Positions 1 to 7,380 of a stretch of DNA of 64,000 bases are shown in pieces. The DNA comes from JAJNPS01 sp031378845 (GTDB lineage Bacteria > Pseudomonadota > Alphaproteobacteria > Rhodobacterales > Rhodobacteraceae), in assembly GCA_031378845.1 (NCBI GenBank), contig JANNES010000018.1, positions 186,001-250,000 on the forward strand, in the 5' to 3' direction. Made by a program: the position numbers and the translations under genes. Numbering within the stretch: position 1 is the first letter of the stretch; each line of letters starts with the position of its first letter. A model generated the notes under the pieces. The model was not told the DNA's origin and ran no database searches. It worked only from the letters and a program-made list of their open reading frames with translations.

Positions 1-1492
1 GGGCCAGACGGGCCGTGGTGAGGACAGCGAGATCACCAGCTATCTGAATGAGACGCTGGCCTCGAACCTGCAAGGCAACATCATCGACCTGTGCCCGGTG
101 GGGGCGCTGACCTCCAAGCCCTATGCGTTCACGGCACGGCCATGGGAGCTGACCAAGACCGAAAGCATCGACGTGACGGATGCGCTGGGGTCCAACATCC
201 GCATCGACACCAAGGGGCGCGAAGTGATGCGCATCTTGCCGCGCAACCATGACGGCGTGAACGAGGAATGGATTTCCGACAAGACCCGGTTCGTCTGGGA
301 CGGGTTGCGCCGCCAGCGGCTGGACACGCCCTACATCCGCGAGAACGGCAAACTGCGCAAAGCAGGCTGGGACGAGGCGCTTGCGCTCGCCGCCGCCGCG
401 ATGAAGGGCCGCAAGGTTGCGGGGTTGGTGGGCGACCTCGCCCCGGTCGAGGCCGCCTATTCGCTGAAAAAGATGATCGAGGGCCTTGGCGGCCATGTCG
501 AATGCCGCACGGATGGGGCCAAGCTGCCGATCCACAACCGGTCGGGGTATGTCGGCACCGCGGCAATCGAGGATATCGATTCGGCGCAGATGATCCAGCT
601 GCTCGGGACCAATCCGCGGGTCGAATCCGCCGTCTTGAATGCGCGTCTGCGCAAGGCATGGCTCAACGGGGCCAAGATTGGGCTGGTGGGCGAGGCGGTC
701 GATCTGACGTATGAATATACCCATGTCGGCACCGACCGCGCGGCGCTGTTAAAACTCTCGTCGCAGGTGATCAGCGACGAGACCAAGGCCAAGCCGACAC
801 TGGTGATCGTGGGGCAGGGCGCGATTTCCGAGGCGGACGGCGAGGCCGTGCTGGCCCATGCGATGCGGCTGGCTGAAAACTCGAACTCGAAACTGCTGAT
901 CCTGCACACCGCTGCGGGGCGCGTGGGCGCTATGGATGTGGGCGCGGTGACCGAAGGTGGCCTCGCTGCGGCCACGGACGCGGCCGAGGTGATCTACAAT
1001 CTTGGTGCCGATGAGGTGGAGATCGCCCCCGGACCCTTCGTGATCTATCAAGGCAGCCATGGTGATCGCGGCGCAAATCGCGCCGACATCATCCTGCCGG
1101 GCGCCGCCTACACCGAGGAAAACGGACTTTTCGTGAACACCGAGGGCCGCCCGCAACTGGCGATGCGCGCAGGCTTTGCGCCCGGCGAGGCCAAGGAAAA
1201 CTGGGCCGTCCTGCGCGCCCTGTCGGCGGAACTTGGAGCGACATTGCCATGGGACAGCCTTGCGGTCCTGCGTCAGGCGTTGGTTGCCGCACACCCGCAT
1301 CTGGGGCGCATTGACGAGGTTGCCGACAATGTCTGGACGCCTTTGCCGCTTTGCGATCCGGGCAAGGCCACGTTTCGCAACGCCGTCGGGGATTTCTACC
1401 TGACCAACCCGATTGCGCGGGCAAGCCGCGTGATGGCAGAGTTGTCGGCGATGCAACTTGCGCGGACGCAAAGCCCCATGGCGGCGGAATAA
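1..1492 (+). CDS. nuoG: NADH-quinone oxidoreductase subunit G, C-terminal part (5' end outside window)
   Basis: The frame is open from the first bases of the window, so the N-terminal part, with the first Fe-S clusters, lies upstream. About 496 residues are visible. The stretch NIIDLCPVGALTSKPYAF near residue 33 of the visible part carries the last cysteine of cluster N4 in the NuoG/NQO3 family. The rest is the molybdopterin-oxidoreductase-like domain. I see no CxxC...C set just after it, so the extra cluster N7 of E. coli NuoG appears absent, as in mitochondria. NuoG sits in the peripheral arm of complex I and passes electrons from NADH towards NuoI. The stop is followed almost at once by the next gene. 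Confidence 0.97.
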   Translation, partial: GQTGRGEDSEITSYLNETLASNLQGNIIDLCPVGALTSKPYAFTARPWELTKTESIDVTDALGSNIRIDTKGREVMRILPRNHDGVNEEWISDKTRFVWDGLRRQRLDTPYIRENGKLRKAGWDEALALAAAAMKGRKVAGLVGDLAPVEAAYSLKKMIEGLGGHVECRTDGAKLPIHNRSGYVGTAAIEDIDSAQMIQLLGTNPRVESAVLNARLRKAWLNGAKIGLVGEAVDLTYEYTHVGTDRAALLKLSSQVISDETKAKPTLVIVGQGAISEADGEAVLAHAMRLAENSNSKLLILHTAAGRVGAMDVGAVTEGGLAAATDAAEVIYNLGADEVEIAPGPFVIYQGSHGDRGANRADIILPGAAYTEENGLFVNTEGRPQLAMRAGFAPGEAKENWAVLRALSAELGATLPWDSLAVLRQALVAAHPHLGRIDEVADNVWTPLPLCDPGKATFRNAVGDFYLTNPIARASRVMAELSAMQLARTQSPMAAE

Positions 1493-1493
1493 G

Positions 1494-1895
1494 TTGGACC
1501 ACGCGCCGACCCTTGCGGGATGCCTTGCAGCGCTGACGGCGCTGGGTGCCTGCGCGGCGACGCGGCAAGAGGCGGGCCTTGGTTTTCAGCCGGACTACCG
1601 GGGCATCGAGACGCTGCTGCTGGACGGTGATCTGGTCAATTTTCGCGTGTCCATGACCGGCGCGCGCAACGACGAGGATGTGGCCGCCTATGCCCGCTGT
1701 GCGGCGGCGCAATATGCGCTGATCCGCGGGTTCGGATTTGCGCGGCTGGTGCGCACAACTGTCGCGCAAGACGGTGAGATCTGGCGTGGTGATGCGGTCT
1801 ACACGATATCGGCAGCGCTGCCGCCCGGCTTTCGCACTATTGACGCCGAAGTCACAGTGCGCGATTGCGGCGAACAAGGCATTCCGACGGTCTGA
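1494..1895 (+). CDS. Small putative lipoprotein within the nuo operon
   Basis: About 133 residues if it starts at TTG 1494, one base after the nuoG stop. The purine-rich GGCGGAA just upstream could be its ribosome site. A hydrophobic N-terminus ends in LTALGAC, a good lipobox with the modified Cys near residue 20. A start at TTG 1458 would overlap nuoG but would add a positively charged n-region (MRGRKAPWRRNK) that suits a signal peptide better, so the start is uncertain. The rest is a soluble mixed alpha/beta domain with no motif I recognise. It lies between nuoG and nuoH on the same strand, so it is co-transcribed with complex I. It could be a periplasmic assembly or accessory factor, but that is inference. 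Confidence 0.65.
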   Translation: MDHAPTLAGCLAALTALGACAATRQEAGLGFQPDYRGIETLLLDGDLVNFRVSMTGARNDEDVAAYARCAAAQYALIRGFGFARLVRTTVAQDGEIWRGDAVYTISAALPPGFRTIDAEVTVRDCGEQGIPTV

Positions 1896-1930
1896 AAGTA
1901 CTGTCGGTTGAAGAATTGGGGAATGCGGGT

Positions 1931-2968
1931 ATGGACGGGTTTATGTCGACGAATCTGGGGGTGGCGCTGTTGATCGTGGCGCAAAGCCTGCTGGTCACCG
2001 GGTTCGTGATGATCAGTCTGCTGTTTCTGGTCTATGGCGACCGCAAGATCTGGGCGGCCGTGCAGATGCGCAGGGGCCCCAACATGGTCGGCGCGTTCGG
2101 CCTGCTGCAGTCTGTCGCCGATGCGCTGAAATACGTGGTCAAGGAAATCGTGGTGCCGGCAGGTGCCGACCGCCCGGTGTTCTTTCTTGCCCCGATGCTG
2201 TCCTTTGTGCTGGCGATCCTGGCCTGGGCGGTGATCCCGTTCAATTCGACCTGGGTGCTGTCGGACATCAACGTGGCGATCTTGTTTGTCTTTGCGGTGT
2301 CGTCGCTGGAAGTTTACGGCGTCATCATGGGCGGCTGGGCGTCCAACTCGAAATACCCGTTCCTTGGCTCGCTCCGGTCCGCTGCACAGATGATCAGCTA
2401 TGAAGTATCACTGGGTCTGATCATCATCGGCATCATCATCTCGACCGGCAGCATGAATTTCGGGGCGATTGTCGCTGCACAGGACGGCGACTATGGCCTG
2501 TTGAACTGGTACTGGCTGCCGCACTTTCCGATGGTGTTCTTGTTCTTTATCAGCGCTTTGGCGGAAACAAACCGCCCACCGTTTGACCTGCCGGAGGCGG
2601 AATCCGAACTCGTTGCGGGGTTCATGGTCGAGTATTCTTCCACGCCTTACCTGTTGTTCATGGCGGGCGAATACATCGCGATTTTCCTCATGTGCGCGCT
2701 GATGAGTCTGTTGTTCTTCGGCGGCTGGCTGTCGCCCATTCCGGGCCTGCCCGACGGCGCGCTGTGGATGGTGGCGAAAATGGCCTTTTTCTTTTTCCTG
2801 TTTGCCATGGTCAAGGCCATCGTGCCCCGCTATCGCTACGATCAGTTGATGCGGATCGGCTGGAAGGTATTCTTGCCCATGTCGCTGGCTTGGGTGGTGA
2901 TCGTGGCCTTCCTTGCGAAATTCGAAGTTTTCGGCGGGTTCTGGGCCCGCTGGGCGATTGGAGGCTGA
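1931..2968 (+). CDS. nuoH: NADH-quinone oxidoreductase subunit H
   Basis: 345 residues from ATG 1931, matching the usual NuoH length. A second ATG at 1943 is possible. It is a polytopic membrane protein at the junction of the peripheral and membrane arms of complex I, where it forms much of the quinone site. The family hallmark loop is visible as ETNRPPFDLPEAESELVAGF near residues 215-235. So are the early MRRGPNMVGAFG-type loop and an acidic cytoplasmic segment. Eight or so membrane spans are apparent. The stop is followed by nuoI after one base, with the nuoI ribosome site GGAGG inside the last nuoH codons, which implies translational coupling. Confidence 0.97.
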   Translation: MDGFMSTNLGVALLIVAQSLLVTGFVMISLLFLVYGDRKIWAAVQMRRGPNMVGAFGLLQSVADALKYVVKEIVVPAGADRPVFFLAPMLSFVLAILAWAVIPFNSTWVLSDINVAILFVFAVSSLEVYGVIMGGWASNSKYPFLGSLRSAAQMISYEVSLGLIIIGIIISTGSMNFGAIVAAQDGDYGLLNWYWLPHFPMVFLFFISALAETNRPPFDLPEAESELVAGFMVEYSSTPYLLFMAGEYIAIFLMCALMSLLFFGGWLSPIPGLPDGALWMVAKMAFFFFLFAMVKAIVPRYRYDQLMRIGWKVFLPMSLAWVVIVAFLAKFEVFGGFWARWAIGG

Positions 2969-2969
2969 T

Positions 2970-3464
2970 ATGGCGAGTATCGACTGGACCCGCGCCACCA
3001 AGTACTTTCTCTTGATGGATTTCTTCAAGGGATTTGGCCTGGGCATGAAGTATTTTCTGGCCCCCAAGGCCACGCTGAACTACCCGCACGAGAAGGGTCC
3101 GCTGTCCCCGCGCTTTCGCGGCGAGCACGCCTTGCGCCGCTATGCCAATGGCGAGGAACGCTGCATTGCGTGCAAGCTCTGCGAGGCGATCTGCCCCGCG
3201 CAGGCGATCACCATCGACGCCGAACCCCGCGAGGATGGTTCGCGCCGCACTACCCGCTATGACATCGACATGACGAAATGCATCTATTGCGGGTTCTGCC
3301 AGGAGGCGTGCCCGGTCGATGCCATCGTCGAGGGTCCGAATTTCGAGTTCTCCACAGAGACGCGCGAAGAGCTGTTTTACAACAAGGACAAGCTGCTTGC
3401 CAACGGCGAGCGCTGGGAGGCCGAGATTGCCCGCAACCTCGAACTCGACGCACCGTATCGGTAG
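2970..3464 (+). CDS. nuoI: NADH-quinone oxidoreductase subunit I (ferredoxin-like)
   Basis: 164 residues from ATG 2970, chosen because GGAGG lies 5 bases upstream and because the protein then begins MASIDWTRATKYF, as in alphaproteobacterial homologues. Two 4Fe-4S motifs are seen: CIACKLCEAICP (about residues 64-75) and CIYCGFCQEACP (about 104-115). These bind clusters N6a and N6b, which hand electrons towards the terminal cluster N2. The subunit lies in the connecting part of complex I. The N-terminal segment contains an amphipathic helix. It is followed 12 bases later by a small extra membrane gene instead of nuoJ. Confidence 0.97.
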   Translation: MASIDWTRATKYFLLMDFFKGFGLGMKYFLAPKATLNYPHEKGPLSPRFRGEHALRRYANGEERCIACKLCEAICPAQAITIDAEPREDGSRRTTRYDIDMTKCIYCGFCQEACPVDAIVEGPNFEFSTETREELFYNKDKLLANGERWEAEIARNLELDAPYR

Positions 3465-3476
3465 GGGGGCGCCAAG

Positions 3477-3704
3477 ATGCATGTAAATCTCGGCCAAACG
3501 CAGATAACCGGCCTCCCGGCTTTGCTCATCATTCTGGTCCTGGGTTTCGTGGCCTATGGATGGCCTGCGATGATTATCGCAAGACGCGCGCATGGAAAGT
3601 CATGGCCCGGGATTCTCATGGGGATACCGCTGATCAACATTATTGCGATCTGGGTTTTCGCGTTTTCACGCTGGCCAAAAACTGACGATAGACCAGGTTC
3701 ATGA
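3477..3704 (+). CDS. Small two-span membrane protein inserted between nuoI and nuoJ
   Basis: 75 residues with two predicted membrane helices: about 12-33 (LPALLIILVLGFVAYGW region) and 45-66 (GILMGIPLINIIAIWVFAF region). A basic loop (RRAHGKSW) joins them. I do not recognise the family. The stop codon TGA overlaps the ATG of the next gene (ATGA), so the two are probably translationally coupled. The position inside the nuo operon suggests expression with complex I, as for the unidentified reading frames known in Rhodobacter nuo operons. Function unknown. Confidence 0.75.
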   Translation: MHVNLGQTQITGLPALLIILVLGFVAYGWPAMIIARRAHGKSWPGILMGIPLINIIAIWVFAFSRWPKTDDRPGS

Positions 3705-4123
3705 CACAGGATTTCACCAAGTTCTTTGCCCAGATGATGGAACAGGGCCAGCAGATGGCCAAGGCATTCACGTCGCCAATGGAAAGTTTTGATCTCAAAT
3801 CGTTTGAAAAGATGTTCCCTGCGATGCCACGCGACATGCTTGAGGCGTGGTTCGGCAAGACCTTCAACCCGGACGGACTGGACGCGCGGACGCGGTTTTT
3901 GGTGACGATCGCGGCGCTGACCGTGCAAGGCCCGATCGGCGAGCCGCAGATGCGCATGACGATCAAGAACGCGCTGTCGGCCGGCGCGACGAAACGCGAG
4001 ATCGCCGAGGTGATCTGGCAGATGTCGATGTTCGGCGGCGTGCCGGCGATGCAAAAGGCGCTGGAACTGGCGCAAGCCGTCTTTGCCGAGACGGCCGAGA
4101 AATCTGGGGAGAAACCCGCATGA
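3701..4123 (+). CDS. Carboxymuconolactone decarboxylase (CMD/AhpD-like) family protein
   Basis: 140 residues. The C-terminal two thirds resemble the all-helical CMD domain (DARTRFLVTIAALTVQG, then IKNALSAGATKREIAEVIWQ). The N-terminal about 50 residues are polar and helical (FFAQMMEQGQQMAKAF). The peroxidase-type CxxC of AhpD is absent, so redox catalysis by that route is unlikely. The gene overlaps its upstream neighbour by ATGA, and its own TGA overlaps the nuoJ ATG (ATGA), a tight translational chain inside the complex I operon. The role is unknown. An accessory or moonlighting role in complex I assembly is only a guess. Confidence 0.85.
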   Translation: MTQDFTKFFAQMMEQGQQMAKAFTSPMESFDLKSFEKMFPAMPRDMLEAWFGKTFNPDGLDARTRFLVTIAALTVQGPIGEPQMRMTIKNALSAGATKREIAEVIWQMSMFGGVPAMQKALELAQAVFAETAEKSGEKPA

Positions 4124-4734
4124 CGGTCGCCGATTATGCCTTTTACGCTTTTGCGGTCGTCACCGTGGTCGCGGGGGTCTTGGTCACGATCAGCCGCAAC
4201 CCGGTGCATTCGGTGCTGTGGCTGATCCTTGCGTTCCTGTCCTCGGCAGGACTGTTTGTGCTGTTGGGGGCCGAGTTCGTGGCGATGCTGCTCGTCATCG
4301 TCTATGTCGGCGCGGTGGCGGTGCTTTTCTTGTTCGTCGTGATGATGCTGGACGTCGATTTCACCGAACTGAAGGGCGAGATGGCGAAATACATGCCCTT
4401 GGCCCTGCTGATCGGGGTGATCCTGATCATGCAGCTGACTCTGGGCGTGGGGGCCTGGGTAGAGGCGGACGGGGCGCTGGGCCTGCGCCAGGCTGTGACG
4501 CCCGCGATCCCGGAGGTGGAGAACACCCGCGCGCTGGGCCTGCTGATTTACGACAAGTACATCCTTCTGTTCCAGCTGGCGGGCATGATCCTGCTGGTGG
4601 CGATGATCGGCGCGATCCTTTTGACGCTGCGGCACAGAAAGGACATCAAGCGCCAGAACGTGCTGCAGCAGATGTGGCGGGATCCTGCCAAGGCGATGGA
4701 ATTGGTGGATGTGAAGCCGGGGCAGGGGTTGTGA
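4120..4734 (+). CDS. nuoJ: NADH-quinone oxidoreductase subunit J
   Basis: 204 residues from the ATG at 4120 that overlaps the preceding stop. Five membrane spans are apparent. The family segment SRNPVHSVLWLILAFLSSAG follows the first helix, and the glycine-containing third helix LLVIVYVGAVAVLFLFVVMM carries the pi-bulge region implicated in coupling. NuoJ is a membrane-arm subunit of the proton-translocating complex I. The C-terminal tail of about 40 residues is charged and cytoplasmic. A short hairpin separates it from nuoK. Confidence 0.96.
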   Translation: MTVADYAFYAFAVVTVVAGVLVTISRNPVHSVLWLILAFLSSAGLFVLLGAEFVAMLLVIVYVGAVAVLFLFVVMMLDVDFTELKGEMAKYMPLALLIGVILIMQLTLGVGAWVEADGALGLRQAVTPAIPEVENTRALGLLIYDKYILLFQLAGMILLVAMIGAILLTLRHRKDIKRQNVLQQMWRDPAKAMELVDVKPGQGL

Positions 4735-4735
4735 T

Positions 4736-4753
4736 GGCGGGGTGAACCCCGCC
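4736..4753 (+). other. Hairpin between nuoJ and nuoK
   Basis: GGCGGGGT and ACCCCGCC form an 8-bp perfect stem with a 2-base apex, directly after the nuoJ stop. No U-run follows, so it is not a typical terminator. It may be an mRNA processing or stability element that tunes the nuoJ/nuoK ratio (inference). Confidence 0.45.
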
Positions 4754-4802
4754 TGTTCCGGAAGAGAATAACAGGGCCAAAACGCCCATGAGGGACGAAA
4801 CC

Positions 4803-5108
4803 ATGGTAGGACTGGAACATTACCTCAGCGTCGCGGCGGCTTTGTTCGTCATCGGCATCTTTGGCATCTTCCTCAACCGCAAGAACGTGATCGTCATCCT
4901 GATGTCGATCGAGCTCATGCTGCTCGCCGTCAACATCAACCTCGTGGCGTTTTCCAGCTTTTCGGGCGATCTGGTGGGGCAGGTCTTCACCATGTTCGTG
5001 CTGACCGTGGCGGCGGCGGAGGCGGCGATTGGTCTGGCGATCCTCGTGGTTTTCTTTAGGAACCGCGGGACGATCGACGTCGAAGACGTCAACGTGATGA
5101 AGGGCTGA
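4803..5108 (+). CDS. nuoK: NADH-quinone oxidoreductase subunit K
   Basis: 101 residues starting MVGLEHYLSVAA at ATG 4803. An ATG five codons upstream is possible, but the chosen start matches known NuoK N-termini. Three membrane spans are visible. The essential glutamates are present: one in MSIELMLLAVNINLVAFS (about residues 32-49) and one in TVAAAEAAIGLAILV (about 67-81). NuoK is the Mrp-like antiporter-related subunit next to NuoJ and NuoN. The stop is 4 bases from nuoL. Confidence 0.97.
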   Translation: MVGLEHYLSVAAALFVIGIFGIFLNRKNVIVILMSIELMLLAVNINLVAFSSFSGDLVGQVFTMFVLTVAAAEAAIGLAILVVFFRNRGTIDVEDVNVMKG

Positions 5109-5112
5109 ACCT

Positions 5113-7365
5113 ATGACCACGATCATCCTTTTTGCCCCCCTGATCGGGGCGCTGATCTGCGGGTTCGGCTGGCGGCTGATCGGTGAACGCGCAGGTCAGA
5201 TCATTGCAACGGCGCTGCTCTTTCTGGCCGCGATCCTGAGCTGGTACGTGTTCCTGACCCATGACGGGGTCAAAGAGCAGATCGTGCTGATGCGCTGGAT
5301 CGAATCCGGCACGCTGGGCGCGGAATGGGCGATCCGGCTGGACCGGCTGACCGCAATCATGCTGGTGGTGGTCAATACAGTGTCCGCGCTCGTGCATCTC
5401 TACAGTTTCGGCTATATGGCGCATGACGAAAACTGGCATGAGGGTGAGCATTACAAGGCGCGGTTCTTTGCGTATCTGTCGTTCTTTACCTTTGCCATGC
5501 TGATGCTGGTGACCTCGGACAACCTTGTGCAGATGTTCTTTGGCTGGGAGGGCGTGGGGGTCGCCTCCTACCTGTTGATCGGGTTCTACTACCGCAAGCC
5601 AAGCGCCAACGCGGCTGCGATCAAGGCGTTCGTGGTCAACCGGGTCGGCGACTTCGGCTTTGCCTTGGGGATCTTCGCGCTGTTCTTTTTGGTGGACTCG
5701 GTGCGCCTTGATGACGTCTTTGCCGCCGCCCCCGTGCTGGCAGAGACCAACCTGTCGTTCCTCTGGACCGACTGGAACGCCGCAAATCTGATTGGCGTGC
5801 TGCTTTTCATCGGTGCGATGGGCAAGTCGGCGCAGCTGTTCCTGCATACCTGGCTGCCCGACGCGATGGAGGGGCCGACGCCTGTGTCCGCGCTGATCCA
5901 TGCGGCCACCATGGTGACGGCGGGGGTGTTTCTCGTCTGCCGGATGTCGCCCTTGTATGAATTCGCGCCCGACGCCAAGACGATGATCGTTGTGGTGGGC
6001 GCGATGACGGCGTTTTTTGCCGCCACCGTGGGTCTGGTGCAGAACGACATCAAACGCGTGATCGCCTACTCGACCTGTTCGCAGTTGGGCTACATGTTCG
6101 TGGCGGCGGGCTGCGGCGTTTACTCGGTGGCGATGTTCCACCTTTTCACCCATGCCTTCTTCAAGGCGATGCTGTTTCTTGGGGCCGGCTCGGTCATCAC
6201 CGCCACGCACCACGAACAGGACATGCGCAACTATGGCGGCCTGCGCAAAAAAATACCGCTGACGTTCTGGGCAATGATGATCGGCACGCTGGCCATCACC
6301 GGGGTTGGCATTCCGCTGACACATTACGGGTTCGCGGGGTTCCTGTCGAAGGATGCCGTGATTGAATCGGCTTATGTCGGCTCGTCGTTTGCCTTCCCGC
6401 TGTTGGTGCTTGCGGCGTGCTTTACCAGTTTCTACAGCTGGCGGCTGATGTTCATGACGTTCTTTGGCGAAAGCCGCGCCCCGGCGCATGGCCACCATGG
6501 CCACGGTCAGGGCGAACATGCCCACGAACCCCACGAAAGCCCGATGACGATGCTGGTCCCCTTGGGTGTGCTGGCGCTGGGGGCCGCGTTTTCGGGCATG
6601 ATCTGGTACAACGTCTTTTTCGGCGAGGTCGACAAGGTTCGCGCCTGGTTCGGGATGGAGCCGGAGGCCGCCCATGCCGAGGGAGAGGCAAATGGCGAGG
6701 CGGCCAAGGCCGAGAGCCACGCCGATACCGCCGCAACAGAGGCGGCGCCAGCCGAAGGCGCAGTCGCCACGACTGAAGCAGATCCTGCCGAAAGCACAGT
6801 CGCCACGACCGCGGCGGCTCCTGCCGTCGAGGCCCCCGCAGCCGAAGATCACAGCGATGCAGCACCCGCCGATAGTGTCGTGGCGACTGGGGCGATCACG
6901 GTGACCGGCACCGCCCCGCAGGGCGCTATCTACATGGGTGACGACAACCGTGTGATCCATGAGGCGCATGAGGTGCCGACATGGGTCAAGGTCTCGCCCT
7001 TTGTCGCGATGCTGATCGGGTTCTTCACGGCCTGGATGTTCTATATCCGCGACCCCAGCCTTCCGGGCCGTCTGGCCGCACAGCAGCGCCCGCTCTACCT
7101 CTTCCTTCTCAACAAATGGTACTTTGACGAGATCTACGATTTCCTCATCGTCCGCCCCGTGCGCTGGCTTGGCAACATGCTGTGGAAGCGAGGCGATGGT
7201 GATGTGATCGACGGGTCGATCAACGGCGTGGCACTTGGGATCATCCCCTTCTTTACCCGCCTCGCGGGTCGGGCCCAGTCGGGATATCTGTTTCACTACG
7301 CGTTCGCGATGGTGCTGGGGATCGTTGTCCTCGTCACCTGGATGACGCTTTTCGTCGCGCATTAA
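5113..7365 (+). CDS. nuoL: NADH-quinone oxidoreductase subunit L, with an unusual Ala/Glu-rich insertion
   Basis: 750 residues, longer than the 610-710 typical of the family. The antiporter core is intact, with FFGWEGVGVASYLLIGFYY near 145 and HTWLPDAMEGPTPVSALIHA near 245. NuoL is the distal proton pump and carries the long lateral helix. Two oddities sit between the late membrane helices: a His-rich loop (HGHHGHGQGEHAHEPHES, about 460-477) and an Ala/Glu/Thr-rich low-complexity segment of about 85 residues (about 515-600), with repeats of the type PAEx(T/A)VATT. After it the conserved lateral-helix part resumes (LFLLNKWYFDEIYDFLIVRP, about 663-682). It starts 4 bases after nuoK and lies 15 bases before nuoM. 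Confidence 0.97.
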   Translation: MTTIILFAPLIGALICGFGWRLIGERAGQIIATALLFLAAILSWYVFLTHDGVKEQIVLMRWIESGTLGAEWAIRLDRLTAIMLVVVNTVSALVHLYSFGYMAHDENWHEGEHYKARFFAYLSFFTFAMLMLVTSDNLVQMFFGWEGVGVASYLLIGFYYRKPSANAAAIKAFVVNRVGDFGFALGIFALFFLVDSVRLDDVFAAAPVLAETNLSFLWTDWNAANLIGVLLFIGAMGKSAQLFLHTWLPDAMEGPTPVSALIHAATMVTAGVFLVCRMSPLYEFAPDAKTMIVVVGAMTAFFAATVGLVQNDIKRVIAYSTCSQLGYMFVAAGCGVYSVAMFHLFTHAFFKAMLFLGAGSVITATHHEQDMRNYGGLRKKIPLTFWAMMIGTLAITGVGIPLTHYGFAGFLSKDAVIESAYVGSSFAFPLLVLAACFTSFYSWRLMFMTFFGESRAPAHGHHGHGQGEHAHEPHESPMTMLVPLGVLALGAAFSGMIWYNVFFGEVDKVRAWFGMEPEAAHAEGEANGEAAKAESHADTAATEAAPAEGAVATTEADPAESTVATTAAAPAVEAPAAEDHSDAAPADSVVATGAITVTGTAPQGAIYMGDDNRVIHEAHEVPTWVKVSPFVAMLIGFFTAWMFYIRDPSLPGRLAAQQRPLYLFLLNKWYFDEIYDFLIVRPVRWLGNMLWKRGDGDVIDGSINGVALGIIPFFTRLAGRAQSGYLFHYAFAMVLGIVVLVTWMTLFVAH

Positions 7366-7380
7366 GGGCAGGCACGGATC

